Below, one piece after another: positions 8,816-17,526 of a stretch of DNA of 64,000 nt. The DNA lies in assembly GCA_030583885.1 (NCBI GenBank), contig CP129480.1:1364001-1428000 (forward strand), read 5' to 3'. The DNA is from Anaerolineales bacterium. GTDB taxonomy: Bacteria; Chloroflexota; Anaerolineae; Anaerolineales; Villigracilaceae. Positions within the stretch are counted from its first letter, which is position 1. The number at the start of each line of letters is the position of its first letter. The notes below the pieces were generated by a model that was not told the DNA's origin, ran no database searches, and saw nothing but the letters and a program-made list of their open reading frames with translations. The position numbers and the translations under genes are program-made.

Positions 8816-8827
8816 TACACTATAGCC

Positions 8828-9364
8828 ATGACTCCGCCCACCGACCGCGACCTGATCCTGCGCGCCCGTCGCGGCGAAGCGGATGCCTACGGCGACCTCG
8901 TGGCACGCCACCAAACGGGCGTGTTCAACGTCTGCTACCGTATCCTGCACAACCGCAGCGACGCCGAAGACCTCGCCCAGGAGACCTTTATCCGCGCCCT
9001 CGACCGCCTGCACACCTTCGACCTCGAACGCGAATTCAGCCCGTGGATCCGCCGCGTCGCCGCCAACTTGTGCCTGAATTTCATCGAGTCACTCAAGCCC
9101 GCCGCCGCATTGGACGAGGAACGGGATGCCGATGAAAGTCAACGACCCGAGAAGCAGACCGAGGTCAAGGAAAGAAGCGAACAGATCCGCAGCGCACTCG
9201 CGTCCCTGCCGCCGCATTATCGCATCGTCGTCGAACTGCGGCATTATCAAGAACTATCCTACGACGAGATTGCGCACGAACTGGATATCCCCCTCAGCGA
9301 CGTGAAGAGCCATCTCTTCCGCGCCCGCAAACTTCTCGCGGAGAAACTCCATGCATCTGACTGA
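8828..9364 (+). CDS. ECF-type RNA polymerase sigma factor
   Basis: 178 aa. Region 2 is at residues about 10-85 (DAYGDLVARHQTGVFNVCYRIL, DAEDLAQETFIRAL, FSPWIRRVAANLC). A short charged linker follows, then region 4 at about 115-175 (LPPHYRIVVELRHYQELSYDEIAHEL, SDVKSHLFRARKLL). It overlaps the following anti-sigma gene by 14 bp, the usual coupled arrangement. The signal is unknown. The motif at 8788-8815 suggests it drives its own promoter. Confidence 0.95.
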   Translation: MTPPTDRDLILRARRGEADAYGDLVARHQTGVFNVCYRILHNRSDAEDLAQETFIRALDRLHTFDLEREFSPWIRRVAANLCLNFIESLKPAAALDEERDADESQRPEKQTEVKERSEQIRSALASLPPHYRIVVELRHYQELSYDEIAHELDIPLSDVKSHLFRARKLLAEKLHASD

Positions 9365-9872
9365 AGACCAGCTCAACGAATATCTTGACTATGAAACCGC
9401 GGACCGAGCGGAAATTGAAATGCATCTCGACGCGTGCGGCGAATGCGCGGCGAGGCTCGCCGCCCTCCAGGCGCTCTTCATCGAACTGGATTCTCTGCCC
9501 GAAGTGGCATTGACGCGCAATATTGCCGCCCGCTTCATCCCTGACCGGAGCCGGACTCCCCAACTCCCGCGCTGGCTCACGCTGACAGCCTCCCTGCAAG
9601 CCGCCTTCGCGCTGACGGCATTGGCCGCCGCCATCCCCTTCGTCTCGGTCATGCTGCCGCGGATCGAACCGCCGTCCTTCACGACAGTGCTCTTCGAACT
9701 CCAATCCCTTTGGACATCCTGGCTCGACGGACTTTCCACTTTCCAACTCCCAGCCATTCAACCATTGCCTCTGCCCGTGATGGAAATGTCCACTCTTCTC
9801 CTCGTCCTGGCTGTCGTTGCCATCTTTTGGATTTTCGGAAACGGATTGTTGTTGAGAAATCAAACGAAATAA
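9351..9872 (+). CDS. Zinc-containing transmembrane anti-sigma factor (zf-HC2 type)
   Basis: 173 aa. The N-terminal cytoplasmic domain has the zinc pattern HLDACGECAARL (HxxxCxxC) at about residues 24-35, as in ZAS anti-sigma factors. Hydrophobic segments follow at about 78-103 and 140-168. It overlaps the sigma gene, so it most probably binds and holds that sigma factor at the membrane. Confidence 0.87.
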   Translation: MHLTEDQLNEYLDYETADRAEIEMHLDACGECAARLAALQALFIELDSLPEVALTRNIAARFIPDRSRTPQLPRWLTLTASLQAAFALTALAAAIPFVSVMLPRIEPPSFTTVLFELQSLWTSWLDGLSTFQLPAIQPLPLPVMEMSTLLLVLAVVAIFWIFGNGLLLRNQTK

Positions 9873-9925
9873 CATACACGCTGGTTGAGACTTCGTCGAA
9901 ACCACCCGTTGAATAGGAGACCCAC

Positions 9926-10417
9926 ATGACCGACATCCTTCGTATTACCCTCATCATCCTCTTGTTGACCATCACGCTCGCCGCCAGTTTCCTTGTCATC
10001 GCCGTGCTCTTCCCCAACCGCCTTGCGCGGACAAAATCGGCGGCAACCTCCATGCAAACACGCGCCTTTTGGGTGGGCATGGTCAACTTTGCATTCTTTG
10101 GCACGCTTGCCATTATTTTGCTGACTTTGCTGGACGGCAACCGCGTCCCGGATCTGCTGCGCGTTGTCTTGTTCCTCCCGACGATGGCGGTTTTGGCTTT
10201 GCTTGGCATCCTGCTCAGCGTTGGCCTGGCTGGGGTGGCTCAGGTCATCGGGGAACGAATTTTCACAGGACAGGACACATGGAGGCAGACGGCCCTTGGA
10301 GCGCTCATCCTGGGCACTGCCTGCGCGCTCCCGTTCCTTGGATGGTTTTTGCTGCTGCCTTATGTCGGCTTCGTTGGAATTGGCGCGACCATTCTGGGAT
10401 TCTTTCAGAAAAGTTAA
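9926..10417 (+). CDS. Four-helix membrane protein, paralogue of the 10573 gene
   Basis: 163 aa with four predicted membrane helices. A short cytoplasmic basic loop follows helix 1 (FPNRLARTKSAATSMQTRAFWVG) and PFLGWFLLLPYVGFVGIGA closes the protein. It aligns by eye with the product of 10573-11103 (FP...R...T.FW.G; P.LGW). No known family is recognised. It follows the sigma/anti-sigma pair and a good AGGAG ribosome site, so it is probably part of the same regulon. Confidence 0.7.
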   Translation: MTDILRITLIILLLTITLAASFLVIAVLFPNRLARTKSAATSMQTRAFWVGMVNFAFFGTLAIILLTLLDGNRVPDLLRVVLFLPTMAVLALLGILLSVGLAGVAQVIGERIFTGQDTWRQTALGALILGTACALPFLGWFLLLPYVGFVGIGATILGFFQKS

Positions 10418-10442
10418 ACCCCCAATCACCGAATATTCATCC

Positions 10443-10467
10443 AAGACGCGCTCACCCGCGTCTTTTT
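10443..10467 (+). terminator. Rho-independent terminator
   Basis: AAGACGCG (10443-10450) pairs with CGCGTCTT (10457-10464), followed by T-rich sequence. It separates the two related membrane protein genes, so the second needs its own promoter. Confidence 0.8.
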
Positions 10468-10509
10468 ATTTAAACCTTCGTGCTTTTTCATGTCCTTCAT
10501 GGATTAAGT

Positions 10510-10537
10510 TGCAACTTTTCCGCCTTTCCTCCTGTAT
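10510..10537 (+). promoter_or_regulatory. Second copy of the putative ECF sigma promoter
   Basis: TGCAACTTTTCC (10510-10521), 9-bp spacer, CCTGTAT (10531-10537). Both blocks and the spacer length are identical to the motif before the sigma factor gene at 8788-8815. It lies 35 bp before ATG 10573, just after a terminator. Confidence 0.65.
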
Positions 10538-10572
10538 CCCTTACATCAACCAAATACGAAAGGACTTCACCC

Positions 10573-11103
10573 ATGGCTGACATCTCCGCCTTCTTCTTCA
10601 TCCTGTTGATCATCGGCACCGCCTTCCCTGCCATGCTGACTGCATGGTGGCTGTTGTTCCCGGCTTTGATTTTGCGCGCGCAAACGCGTGTGGAAAGAAC
10701 TCCCTGGGGCACCTTCTGGTTGGGACTGATCGTTGTGATCGCCCTGACCATCCCCATCATCATCCTGCTCGCGCTTCCCTTCGGACCCGCCAAATTCATC
10801 GGTTGGATCCTGCTCGGCGCAGCGCTTGCCATTTCCTCCATCGGCTCGGCTGGGATCGCCGCCCACCTCGCCGCGCGACTCTCCAAACACAGCAATGTCA
10901 CCCCGTTGAGCGGATTCATCCGCAGTGCCGTCATCCTCGAACTTGCCGCCTTCTTTCCCATCCTTGGCTGGCTCTTCGTCTGGATCCCCGCCCTGATCAT
11001 CGCCTTCGGCGCCACGGGCTTCGCTCTGCTTAACTGGAATCCAAGAGAGCAAACAGGCCCATCCTCTGTGGCTGTCCCAACCCCCATCACCCCTGCGCAC
11101 TGA
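10573..11103 (+). CDS. Four-helix membrane protein, likely ECF sigma target
   Basis: 176 aa, start ATG 10573 with GAAAGGA upstream. Four hydrophobic helices; conserved features shared with the 9926 protein include FP...LRAQTRVERTPWGTFWLG after helix 1 and PILGWLF near the C terminus. The tail is Pro/Thr-rich. No named family is recognised. Its own promoter carries the motif shared with the ECF sigma gene, which links it to that envelope-signalling system. Confidence 0.72.
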   Translation: MADISAFFFILLIIGTAFPAMLTAWWLLFPALILRAQTRVERTPWGTFWLGLIVVIALTIPIIILLALPFGPAKFIGWILLGAALAISSIGSAGIAAHLAARLSKHSNVTPLSGFIRSAVILELAAFFPILGWLFVWIPALIIAFGATGFALLNWNPREQTGPSSVAVPTPITPAH

Positions 11104-11129
11104 CCCAGCCACCATTCTCATTAACCAAC

Positions 11130-12611
11130 ATGACCCTCTCCCGACGCGACTTCCTCAAGCTTGGCGCCCTTGTCTCCGCCAGCGCGGCACTGACTTCCTG
11201 CGCCCCGGTCTACCGCAAACTCGCAGGCGGCCTGCCCGTTATCCCGTGGACTGCGCTCGACGCCGGCGACTTCCTTGCGTTGAACCGCCTCACCTTCGGT
11301 CCGCGTGTGGAGGAACGTGCCCGTTTTATCGAGATCGGTTTGCAGGCCTGGATCGAGGAACAGCTCGATTTTGAAACGATCAACGATTTCGATTGCGGGC
11401 TGCTGCTCAACCCGTTCAAGACCCTCAAGATGGAGGCCAACGAACTCGAAGGCATCAGCAACCGGCTCTTCGATGGCTATGACCGCGACTCTGTACCGGA
11501 TGAACTTCGCCGGGCTGCGCTCATCCGCCAGTTGTACAGCAAACGTCAGCTCTACGAGATCATGGTCGAGTTTTGGAGCGACCATTTCAACATCTTCATC
11601 GAAAAGGGGAACAACTTTTATCTCAAAACGGTGGATGACCGCGAAGTGATCCGCAAACACGCGCTCGGCAACTTCCGCGACCTGGTTTGGGCGTCCGCGC
11701 ATTCGCCTGCCATGCTGGTCTATCTCGATAATCAAGCCAACGAGAAAAGCCATCCCAACGAAAATTATGCGCGTGAGCTCATGGAGCTGCATACCCTCGG
11801 CGTGGACGGGGGCTACACCCAACAGGATGTCATGGAACTCGCCCGCTGTCTCACCGGTTGGAATGTGAAGGACCATTTCTGGCTCGGCGATTTTGTCTTC
11901 AAGGAGGACCTGCATGACACGGGCGTGAAACATGTTCTGGGCCATTTGATCCAGCCGTCGGGGCAGGCAGAAGCGGAGCAGGTCATCGAACTGCTTGTCG
12001 CCCATCCCGCTACGGCGCGATTCATTTCCACCAAACTTGCGCGCCGTTTCATCGCCGATGACCCCCCTCAAGATGTGATCGAAAAAGCCGCCCAAACTTT
12101 CCTCGATACAAAAGGCGACATCCAATCCGTCCTGCGCGTCATCCTTTTTGAAGGCCTGCCGCTTGCGCAGCCAAAATATAAACGCCCCGCAAATTTCGTG
12201 CTCTCGTCGCTGCGCATGCTCAACGGCGAGACCGATGCCATCGCGGTCAATGAACATCTGCTGCGCATGGGGCAACTATATTTCAACTGGCCCACGCCAG
12301 ACGGTTATCCCGATTTCAGCGAAGCCTGGCAGGGCAGCCTCATGCCGCGCTGGCAATTCGCGTTTGAATTTATTCGCAACGAAATGCCAGGCACCAAACA
12401 CGATCTCCATTCCTTATTGGAGGTCTCATCCACCGGCATTTTACAGGACGATGTGGATGCGCTGGCGTGTTTATTATTGGGTGCGCCTTTGGAGCGCCTC
12501 CTCCGCGACGGGTTGATTGATTCCGTCCGAGGAGCGGGCGCCACCGAGGAAGAGACGTTGCAGATCACCGCCGCGAGTTTGCTCGCTTCGCCGGCATTTC
12601 AATGGAGATGA
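11130..12611 (+). CDS. DUF1800 family protein, Tat-exported
   Basis: 493 aa. An N-terminal twin-arginine signal (SRRDFLKLGALVSASAALTSC) also carries a lipobox-like Cys. The DUF1800 hallmarks are LNRLTFGPR near the N terminus, FWSDHFNIF, NENYARELMELHTLGVDGGYTQQDV and LTGWN. The biochemical role of the family is unknown; it nearly always sits next to a DUF1501 gene, as here. Confidence 0.9.
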   Translation: MTLSRRDFLKLGALVSASAALTSCAPVYRKLAGGLPVIPWTALDAGDFLALNRLTFGPRVEERARFIEIGLQAWIEEQLDFETINDFDCGLLLNPFKTLKMEANELEGISNRLFDGYDRDSVPDELRRAALIRQLYSKRQLYEIMVEFWSDHFNIFIEKGNNFYLKTVDDREVIRKHALGNFRDLVWASAHSPAMLVYLDNQANEKSHPNENYARELMELHTLGVDGGYTQQDVMELARCLTGWNVKDHFWLGDFVFKEDLHDTGVKHVLGHLIQPSGQAEAEQVIELLVAHPATARFISTKLARRFIADDPPQDVIEKAAQTFLDTKGDIQSVLRVILFEGLPLAQPKYKRPANFVLSSLRMLNGETDAIAVNEHLLRMGQLYFNWPTPDGYPDFSEAWQGSLMPRWQFAFEFIRNEMPGTKHDLHSLLEVSSTGILQDDVDALACLLLGAPLERLLRDGLIDSVRGAGATEEETLQITAASLLASPAFQWR

Positions 12612-12612
12612 A

Positions 12613-12697
12613 CATGTCATTGCGAGGGGAAGCCCGAGGCAAGCCACAAATTAAATCAGGGATTACTTCGCCGCTTTGCGGCCCGCAATGACGTGTA
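12613..12697. repeat. Dispersed inverted repeat, CATTGCGAG family (copy 1)
   Basis: Outer arms ACATGTCATTGCGAG and CCGCAATGACGTGT are inverted. The interior has GGGATTACTTCGCCGC. It lies between the DUF1800 and DUF1501 genes and has no coding capacity. Related copies lie at 46995-47120 and 63011-63185. Confidence 0.7.
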
Positions 12698-12713
12698 ATT
12701 TTAGGAGATGACG

Positions 12714-13925
12714 ATGTTACAAACTTTACCGATGTTTCAACAAAAAAAGACCTGGATGCCGCGCCTCGCATTCGCGCCGCAAAATACCGCGCCGCGCGGC
12801 GATACGCTGGTCGTCGTCTTCCTGCGCGGCGCAGCGGATGTGCTGAACATGGTCATCCCTCACGGCGAAGAAGCGTATTATCAGCTGCGCCCCACGCTTG
12901 GCATTCCGCGCCCCGATGACTCGAACGCCAAAAGGGAGGAACGTGTGGTGGACCTCGATGGATTCTTCGGCCTTCATCCGAACATGCAGCCCTTGCTCGA
13001 AGCATGGCAAAGCGAACAGCTTGCCATGCTTCATGCCTGCGGCGCACCTGACGAATCGCGCAGTCACTTCAAGGCGATGGAATTGATGGAGCGCGGTGTG
13101 GACGATGAACGCGGCCCGGCCTCCGGGTGGATCGGACGTCATCTGGCCACATTGAACACGGGCAATTCCTCCCCATTGCGCGCCGTGGGAATGGGCACAC
13201 GCCCGCAAAGAAGTTTGAGCGGTTCTGTCCCAGTCTCCGCCCTGCGTTCGATTGCAGACTTTCACCTCGGCGGTGACCAGCGTGCCTTGCAGCAAATGCG
13301 CGCCGCGTTGAACACGGTCTATCAGCAGGATGCGATGGGACAGGACACCCTGTCCATCATGGATACGCTGGAAACATTGGATCCATTGAAATACACCGCC
13401 TCAGGTAATGCAATGTACCCCGACTCTGAATTTGGCATGGCACTCAAACAAACAGCCATGCTCATCAAAGCGGAAGTGGGCCTCGAAGTCTCTGCCATTG
13501 ACCTTGGCGGCTGGGATACGCATTTCGCGCAAGGCTCAGCCAGCGGACTCATGCCGAATCTGATGAGAGACCTGGCTGGGGGTCTTGCCGCTTTCCACGC
13601 CGATATGTTTGACCACATGGATCATCTTACCATGGTCACCATGTCCGAGTTTGGACGACGAGCCTCCGAGAATGGAAGCTTTGGAACAGATCACGGTCAT
13701 GGAAGCATGATGATGGTGCTGGGCGGGAATGTGGATGGCGGTAAAGTCCACGGACAGTGGCCGGGCCTGGCGGAAGGTCAATTGATTGGACCAGGCGATC
13801 TGGCCGTCACCACCGACTATCGCGACGTGCTCTCCGAAATTTTGACAAAGCGATTAAATAACCCCTCTACGGATGAAATCTTCCCTCAACACCAGCCAGT
13901 CATGCCCAATTTGATTGCAGGCTAG
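12714..13925 (+). CDS. DUF1501 family protein
   Basis: 403 aa with ATG 12714 placed 6 nt after AGGAG; ATG 12708 is too close to it. Features are DTLVVVFLRGAADVLNMVIPHG, FGLHPNMQPL, HACGAPDESRSHFKAMELME, LGGWDTH and SEFGRRASENGSFGTDHGHGS. These fit the DUF1501 (alkaline-phosphatase-like fold) family, partner of DUF1800. A signal peptide is not obvious, so it may travel with the Tat-exported partner. Confidence 0.9.
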   Translation: MLQTLPMFQQKKTWMPRLAFAPQNTAPRGDTLVVVFLRGAADVLNMVIPHGEEAYYQLRPTLGIPRPDDSNAKREERVVDLDGFFGLHPNMQPLLEAWQSEQLAMLHACGAPDESRSHFKAMELMERGVDDERGPASGWIGRHLATLNTGNSSPLRAVGMGTRPQRSLSGSVPVSALRSIADFHLGGDQRALQQMRAALNTVYQQDAMGQDTLSIMDTLETLDPLKYTASGNAMYPDSEFGMALKQTAMLIKAEVGLEVSAIDLGGWDTHFAQGSASGLMPNLMRDLAGGLAAFHADMFDHMDHLTMVTMSEFGRRASENGSFGTDHGHGSMMMVLGGNVDGGKVHGQWPGLAEGQLIGPGDLAVTTDYRDVLSEILTKRLNNPSTDEIFPQHQPVMPNLIAG

Positions 13926-13927
13926 CC

Positions 13928-13964
13928 AGTTACGGGATGGATAAATTTTATCCATCCCGTAACT
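13928..13964. terminator. Bidirectional terminator
   Basis: An almost perfect palindrome: 18-nt arm 13928-13945 (starting AGTTACGGGATGG) and its complement 13947-13964. It sits between convergent genes. Confidence 0.85.
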
Positions 13965-13970
13965 CAATTT

Positions 13971-14942
13971 TCATGGGCTTACGAATACAACCACGTAGTA
14001 GCCGAAGTTGTTGAAATAGGAATACCCCACACCGATCTGAGTGAATTCCGAACTTAGCAGATTGGCATTATGGCGCGTATCTGACTGGTCGGTGGCCCAC
14101 CAGGTAACGACTTCCTGCCCGGTCGGCGGCGGGTAGCGGCCATACACGTTCTCCGAAACATTCGAGGCGCTGTAACCGGTTGCAGCCACACGTGAATCCG
14201 GGGTTGATCCGTTTGTGCCCTTGTGGGTGAAGAAATTATTACAGGCCATGTCCGCACTGTGTACCTGCGCCGCCTGGTTCAACTGCGGGTTGACCGTATA
14301 CGCGGGCAGTCCGTTTGCTGTGCGATAAGCGTTGATGGACGCGATGGCCGCATCGACATTCGTTTGGCTCGTGGTATAGGCGCAGGACACGTCTGCAAAT
14401 CCCGCTTGGCTGAAGCTGTCGGTTGAGCCGGAATCCGAGCCGCCGGAGTTGGCCGTCGAGACATTGCCAACCGAAACGATCACCCATAAAAGCGTGCCTT
14501 TATCGATTTGCATGGCTTTTCCGGATGGGTCGTGCAATTCAAAGTCCGCACGATATTGCGCGTCTTCGGACGGGGCTTTCAATTCCACTTCGATGTCAAG
14601 CATGTCACCGGGCCTGGCCGGGGTTAAAGGCGTTGATTTCGGCGCGTTCATTTGCTCGCCTTTGACGAAGACCAGCGAATATTCATCCGTCCAAGTGCAG
14701 GTACCGCTGTTCTTCACCCGCCAGATCTTGTTGAACGATTCCCCGGATTTGATATTTGTATAATCCGGCAGGGTCACATCGGCTACGAACGCTGCGCTGC
14801 TTGTGCAATCCAATGGGTCGGCCGGTGCGGTTTGGTTGGGATCGGATGCCGGTGCGTCGGTCCCGCTTTGGTTTGATGTACTGCCACAGGAGGAAATGAT
14901 CAATGCGGTTATAACAACCAGAATCTTTAATTTTATAGACAT
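13971..14942 (-). CDS. Lipoprotein with NBR1-like Ig domain and CAP (SCP/PR1) domain
   Basis: 323 aa. A lipoprotein signal ends ALIISSCGS. At about residues 50-155 lies an Ig-like domain with the NBR1 pattern (FNKIWRVKNSGTCTWTDEYSLVFVKG). After a Ser/Gly linker the CAP domain occupies about 190-323: SINAYRTANGLPAYTVNPQLNQAAQVHSADMA, THKGTNGSTPDSR, SENVY and the C-terminal NFGYYVVVF. An extracellular, membrane-anchored protein; the molecular role of bacterial CAP domains is poorly known. A decayed CAP fragment lies just upstream. Confidence 0.9.
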   Translation of the reverse strand: MSIKLKILVVITALIISSCGSTSNQSGTDAPASDPNQTAPADPLDCTSSAAFVADVTLPDYTNIKSGESFNKIWRVKNSGTCTWTDEYSLVFVKGEQMNAPKSTPLTPARPGDMLDIEVELKAPSEDAQYRADFELHDPSGKAMQIDKGTLLWVIVSVGNVSTANSGGSDSGSTDSFSQAGFADVSCAYTTSQTNVDAAIASINAYRTANGLPAYTVNPQLNQAAQVHSADMACNNFFTHKGTNGSTPDSRVAATGYSASNVSENVYGRYPPPTGQEVVTWWATDQSDTRHNANLLSSEFTQIGVGYSYFNNFGYYVVVFVSP

Positions 14943-14993
14943 GGCTACTCCTCTAGTCGGGGTTAAGGATTAGAACCCGGAATTGCCCTTCGG

Positions 14994-15224
14994 TTACGGC
15001 CTTCCCATATCCACAGTGATGTATCCTCCAAAGTCGCTACCGGAATAATGCGCGTATCCCGCGCCGAATTCGGTGATGATGATGAGATCGAGCATGGCGT
15101 CCCAATGCTGGGGGTCGGCAGCCCATTGGTCCATAATTTGGACAACGCCTTTCGGAGCAGTATCAGGGATCGGTGCGGAAAGCTGAAAGTAATTGTATGA
15201 TTTTTCAGATATGGGATCGCGGCT
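14994..15224 (-). pseudogene. Decayed CAP-domain gene fragment
   Basis: Reading the minus strand from 15224 gives about 76 codons ending at TAA 14994-14996. They include KGVVQIMDQWAADPQHWDAM, LIITEFGAGYAHYSG and FGGYITVDMGRP. This matches the C-terminal third of a CAP domain (helix, then the EFGAGYA and GGYITVD strands). A TGA (15225-15227) precedes it, and a related segment SPYIQGVKPRSHI appears in another frame just upstream. No start or N-terminal CAP motif is present. The rest of 14943-15306 shows no other gene. Confidence 0.6.
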
Positions 15225-15306
15225 TCACGCCTTGAATGTACGGACTCTCAAAAGCCGCTGTACTATGATCTCCATTTGAGCCTGTCTGGCTGGTCATGGT
15301 CTTGCG

Positions 15307-16092
15307 TTATTCCTTCCGCATCTGCGAGGCCTCGATCAGATCCTTCGGCGTCGCCGCTCCGCAGCTCGGACAGATATATTTGTATTCCAGCGGCACATAC
15401 GAGCGTGTGCAGAACGGACAGGTGATCGGCATCGGCTCCTTGGGAACTTCCCTGACAACCTCCTTTGTCACCTCGCGGGTTTCCACGCGGGTCCTGCCTC
15501 CGCCGCCGAGCACGATTACATCCCCGCCGCCCGAGGAACTGCTTCTGTAGGAAGGGCTGGATGACGAGGAGGATGATTTCTTAATGGCCGCACCGCCAAT
15601 GACGCCTCCCACCCCGCTTTTGTTGTGCGCCAAGGGTTTTGCAGAGCCGGATGACTTCAATGTTGATTTGGAGGATGGTTTGGACGATGATTTTGAGGAT
15701 GACCCTGACCCGCCCTTCATGTTCCCGAGCACGAAGAACAGCACAGCCACGATCACAACCGCCGCCAGCGTGACGAAAACGATGATCGCGGTCAACCGCA
15801 GCGCGCGCGGGATGTTGTACAACTCATAGCCGTAACTAAACAGGAACACGCCCCCAACATAGAACGGTGCAAGGATCAAGATCAGGAGCATCCCCAATTC
15901 CTGAGTCAGGCTTTCCTCGAACCAGGTCTGATAGCCAATAAAAACGATCAGTGCGAGTGCTGCCAGCGCGATCAGCCCGCCGGGGACGAGCATGTGCAAT
16001 GGCTTGCCGGGTTTTGTCTCATCGTGATCGTACTCATAAACTTCATGTGTTTTATCACGCATTTGGCGCGCTTTATATTCCGATTGCGGCAT
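15307..16092 (-). CDS. Membrane protein with Ser-rich linker and C-terminal zinc ribbon
   Basis: 261 aa, no known family recognised. Three hydrophobic helices lie at about residues 37-58, 66-90 and 98-122. A Ser/Lys/Gly-rich low-complexity linker spans about 125-195. A coil with VETREVTKEVVREVPKEP precedes a zinc ribbon (CPFC...CPSC) at about 230-250. The ribbon is probably cytoplasmic. Start ATG 16092 has AAGGAGAG. The adjacent exported-protein genes give no clear function. Confidence 0.75.
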   Translation of the reverse strand: MPQSEYKARQMRDKTHEVYEYDHDETKPGKPLHMLVPGGLIALAALALIVFIGYQTWFEESLTQELGMLLILILAPFYVGGVFLFSYGYELYNIPRALRLTAIIVFVTLAAVVIVAVLFFVLGNMKGGSGSSSKSSSKPSSKSTLKSSGSAKPLAHNKSGVGGVIGGAAIKKSSSSSSSPSYRSSSSGGGDVIVLGGGGRTRVETREVTKEVVREVPKEPMPITCPFCTRSYVPLEYKYICPSCGAATPKDLIEASQMRKE

Positions 16093-16152
16093 GTTCTCTC
16101 TCCTTAAGATTATCCCCTCTTCTCCCGGGGAAGGGGGCTGGGGTAGGGGGAA

Positions 16153-17526
16153 TTACCTGATCAAATCCTTCGCCAATGATTCCATGTTCGCGAGGATCAC
16201 CGCCACCTGTCCGCTGGGGACATCGACACGGTACATGTGCGCGAACCCGTCGCCGAGCATTATTTTAACGGTGCGCCACGAGGGCAGTTGAGGTTGCATC
16301 TCGCCCTCGGGAAGCAGGCCAACCGCCTGTGCCCATTGCGGATGAGTCTTCCTGTAATCGTCGAGCAGGTCCATGGTCGAGGTGCGAAGCGGGAAGAGGT
16401 GAGTGGTCTCCACCCAGCGGGCATCCTGTTCATTCTCCAACAGCCAGCGGACGAACAGCCAGGCGGCGAGCTGTTCCTCTTCGGTTGAATCCAGAATGAC
16501 GTAGGAGGAACCATACACAGCCATCGCCCCGTCTTTTTCGCCAGGGAAGGCAAGCGCACTCCATTTGTCGGTGCTGTTTGCGCCTGCAAACGCGCGTGTG
16601 ACGAAGGGCAGGTCGCGCAGGCTTGCAGTGATGAACAACGCCTCGCGGTTTACGAACGCTGCAATCGGATCCACACTTGCGCTTTGCCAGGAACAGCTTT
16701 CCTCGGCAAGCTCGCGCAGGAATTTGAAAGACTCAACATTGTCCGGCGCGAGGAAACGATAATTGCCTTCATGCAAAACGCCGCCGCCAAAAGCCAGCAT
16801 CCATGCGTAGGCGGTCATCGCCTCGGTATTCACCAGCCAGCCGCCGAGAGAATCGTTTTTCGGGGAATCATCTGCAAGCATGGATGCCCGTGCGCCGCAG
16901 GCTTGTTCGCGAAAATCCTCTATTGAATTGGGCGCAGAGTCAAAACCAAGCCTGTCCGCCCAGGTTTCATTCCAAAGTAAAAGCTGTGCAGTGCGTTGCG
17001 CCGGGATGCCCACCCGCGCGTCCTCCGCTGTATCCTGTCCCCAAAAGACATAGGGAATATCGCGCGAATCAAGTCCATATTTTGGATCTTCCACGTACTC
17101 CGTCAGGTTTGTAACCACGCCGTTTGCAAACCATTCCTGTGCGTGTTCCGGCAGTGCGATCACAAGCTGCGGCTTCTCCTGTCTCGGCAGGGAGGCGGTT
17201 GTCGTTTCATACAGGTTCGCAAAACTGACCTGTGATTGCGCATTCACAAGAATACCCCATTCATTCTGCCGGTTGAAATCATTGACGAATGAATTGAACA
17301 GGTCCGACTCGATGCCGAACCACGGAGTCCAAACTGTGATCTCCAGCCCGTTCAACGCCTCTTCGCTGACCTCAAGCCTGCTGGCTGCTTCGACGGCGGG
17401 TTGCGGCGTCTGGGTTTTCGCGCCGGCCGGCGTGGTGGAAGGTTCCGCCGTGCCTGTGAGGTTTTCCCCGCCGCAGGCAGTTAAGAGAATGGAGACGATA
17501 AAGACCAGTGGGATTATTTTTTTCAT
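16153..17526 (-). CDS. Extracellular solute-binding lipoprotein (family 1 type)
   Basis: 457 aa. Lipoprotein signal MKKIIPLVFIVSILLTAC. The mature part begins with a Thr/Pro-rich linker, then EITVWTPWFGIESDLFNSFVNDFNRQN and later GIPAQRTAQLLLWN, as in sugar or oligopeptide-type ABC binding proteins. ATG 17526 overlaps the stop of the upstream protease gene (ATGA), which sets this start. No permease or ATPase gene is adjacent, so it may work with a transporter elsewhere. Confidence 0.82.
   Translation of the reverse strand: MKKIIPLVFIVSILLTACGGENLTGTAEPSTTPAGAKTQTPQPAVEAASRLEVSEEALNGLEITVWTPWFGIESDLFNSFVNDFNRQNEWGILVNAQSQVSFANLYETTTASLPRQEKPQLVIALPEHAQEWFANGVVTNLTEYVEDPKYGLDSRDIPYVFWGQDTAEDARVGIPAQRTAQLLLWNETWADRLGFDSAPNSIEDFREQACGARASMLADDSPKNDSLGGWLVNTEAMTAYAWMLAFGGGVLHEGNYRFLAPDNVESFKFLRELAEESCSWQSASVDPIAAFVNREALFITASLRDLPFVTRAFAGANSTDKWSALAFPGEKDGAMAVYGSSYVILDSTEEEQLAAWLFVRWLLENEQDARWVETTHLFPLRTSTMDLLDDYRKTHPQWAQAVGLLPEGEMQPQLPSWRTVKIMLGDGFAHMYRVDVPSGQVAVILANMESLAKDLIR

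Noticed and set aside
12613..12697. Insertion sequence between the DUF1800 and DUF1501 genes
   Set aside because: Inverted ends but only 85 bp and no transposase; kept as a dispersed repeat.
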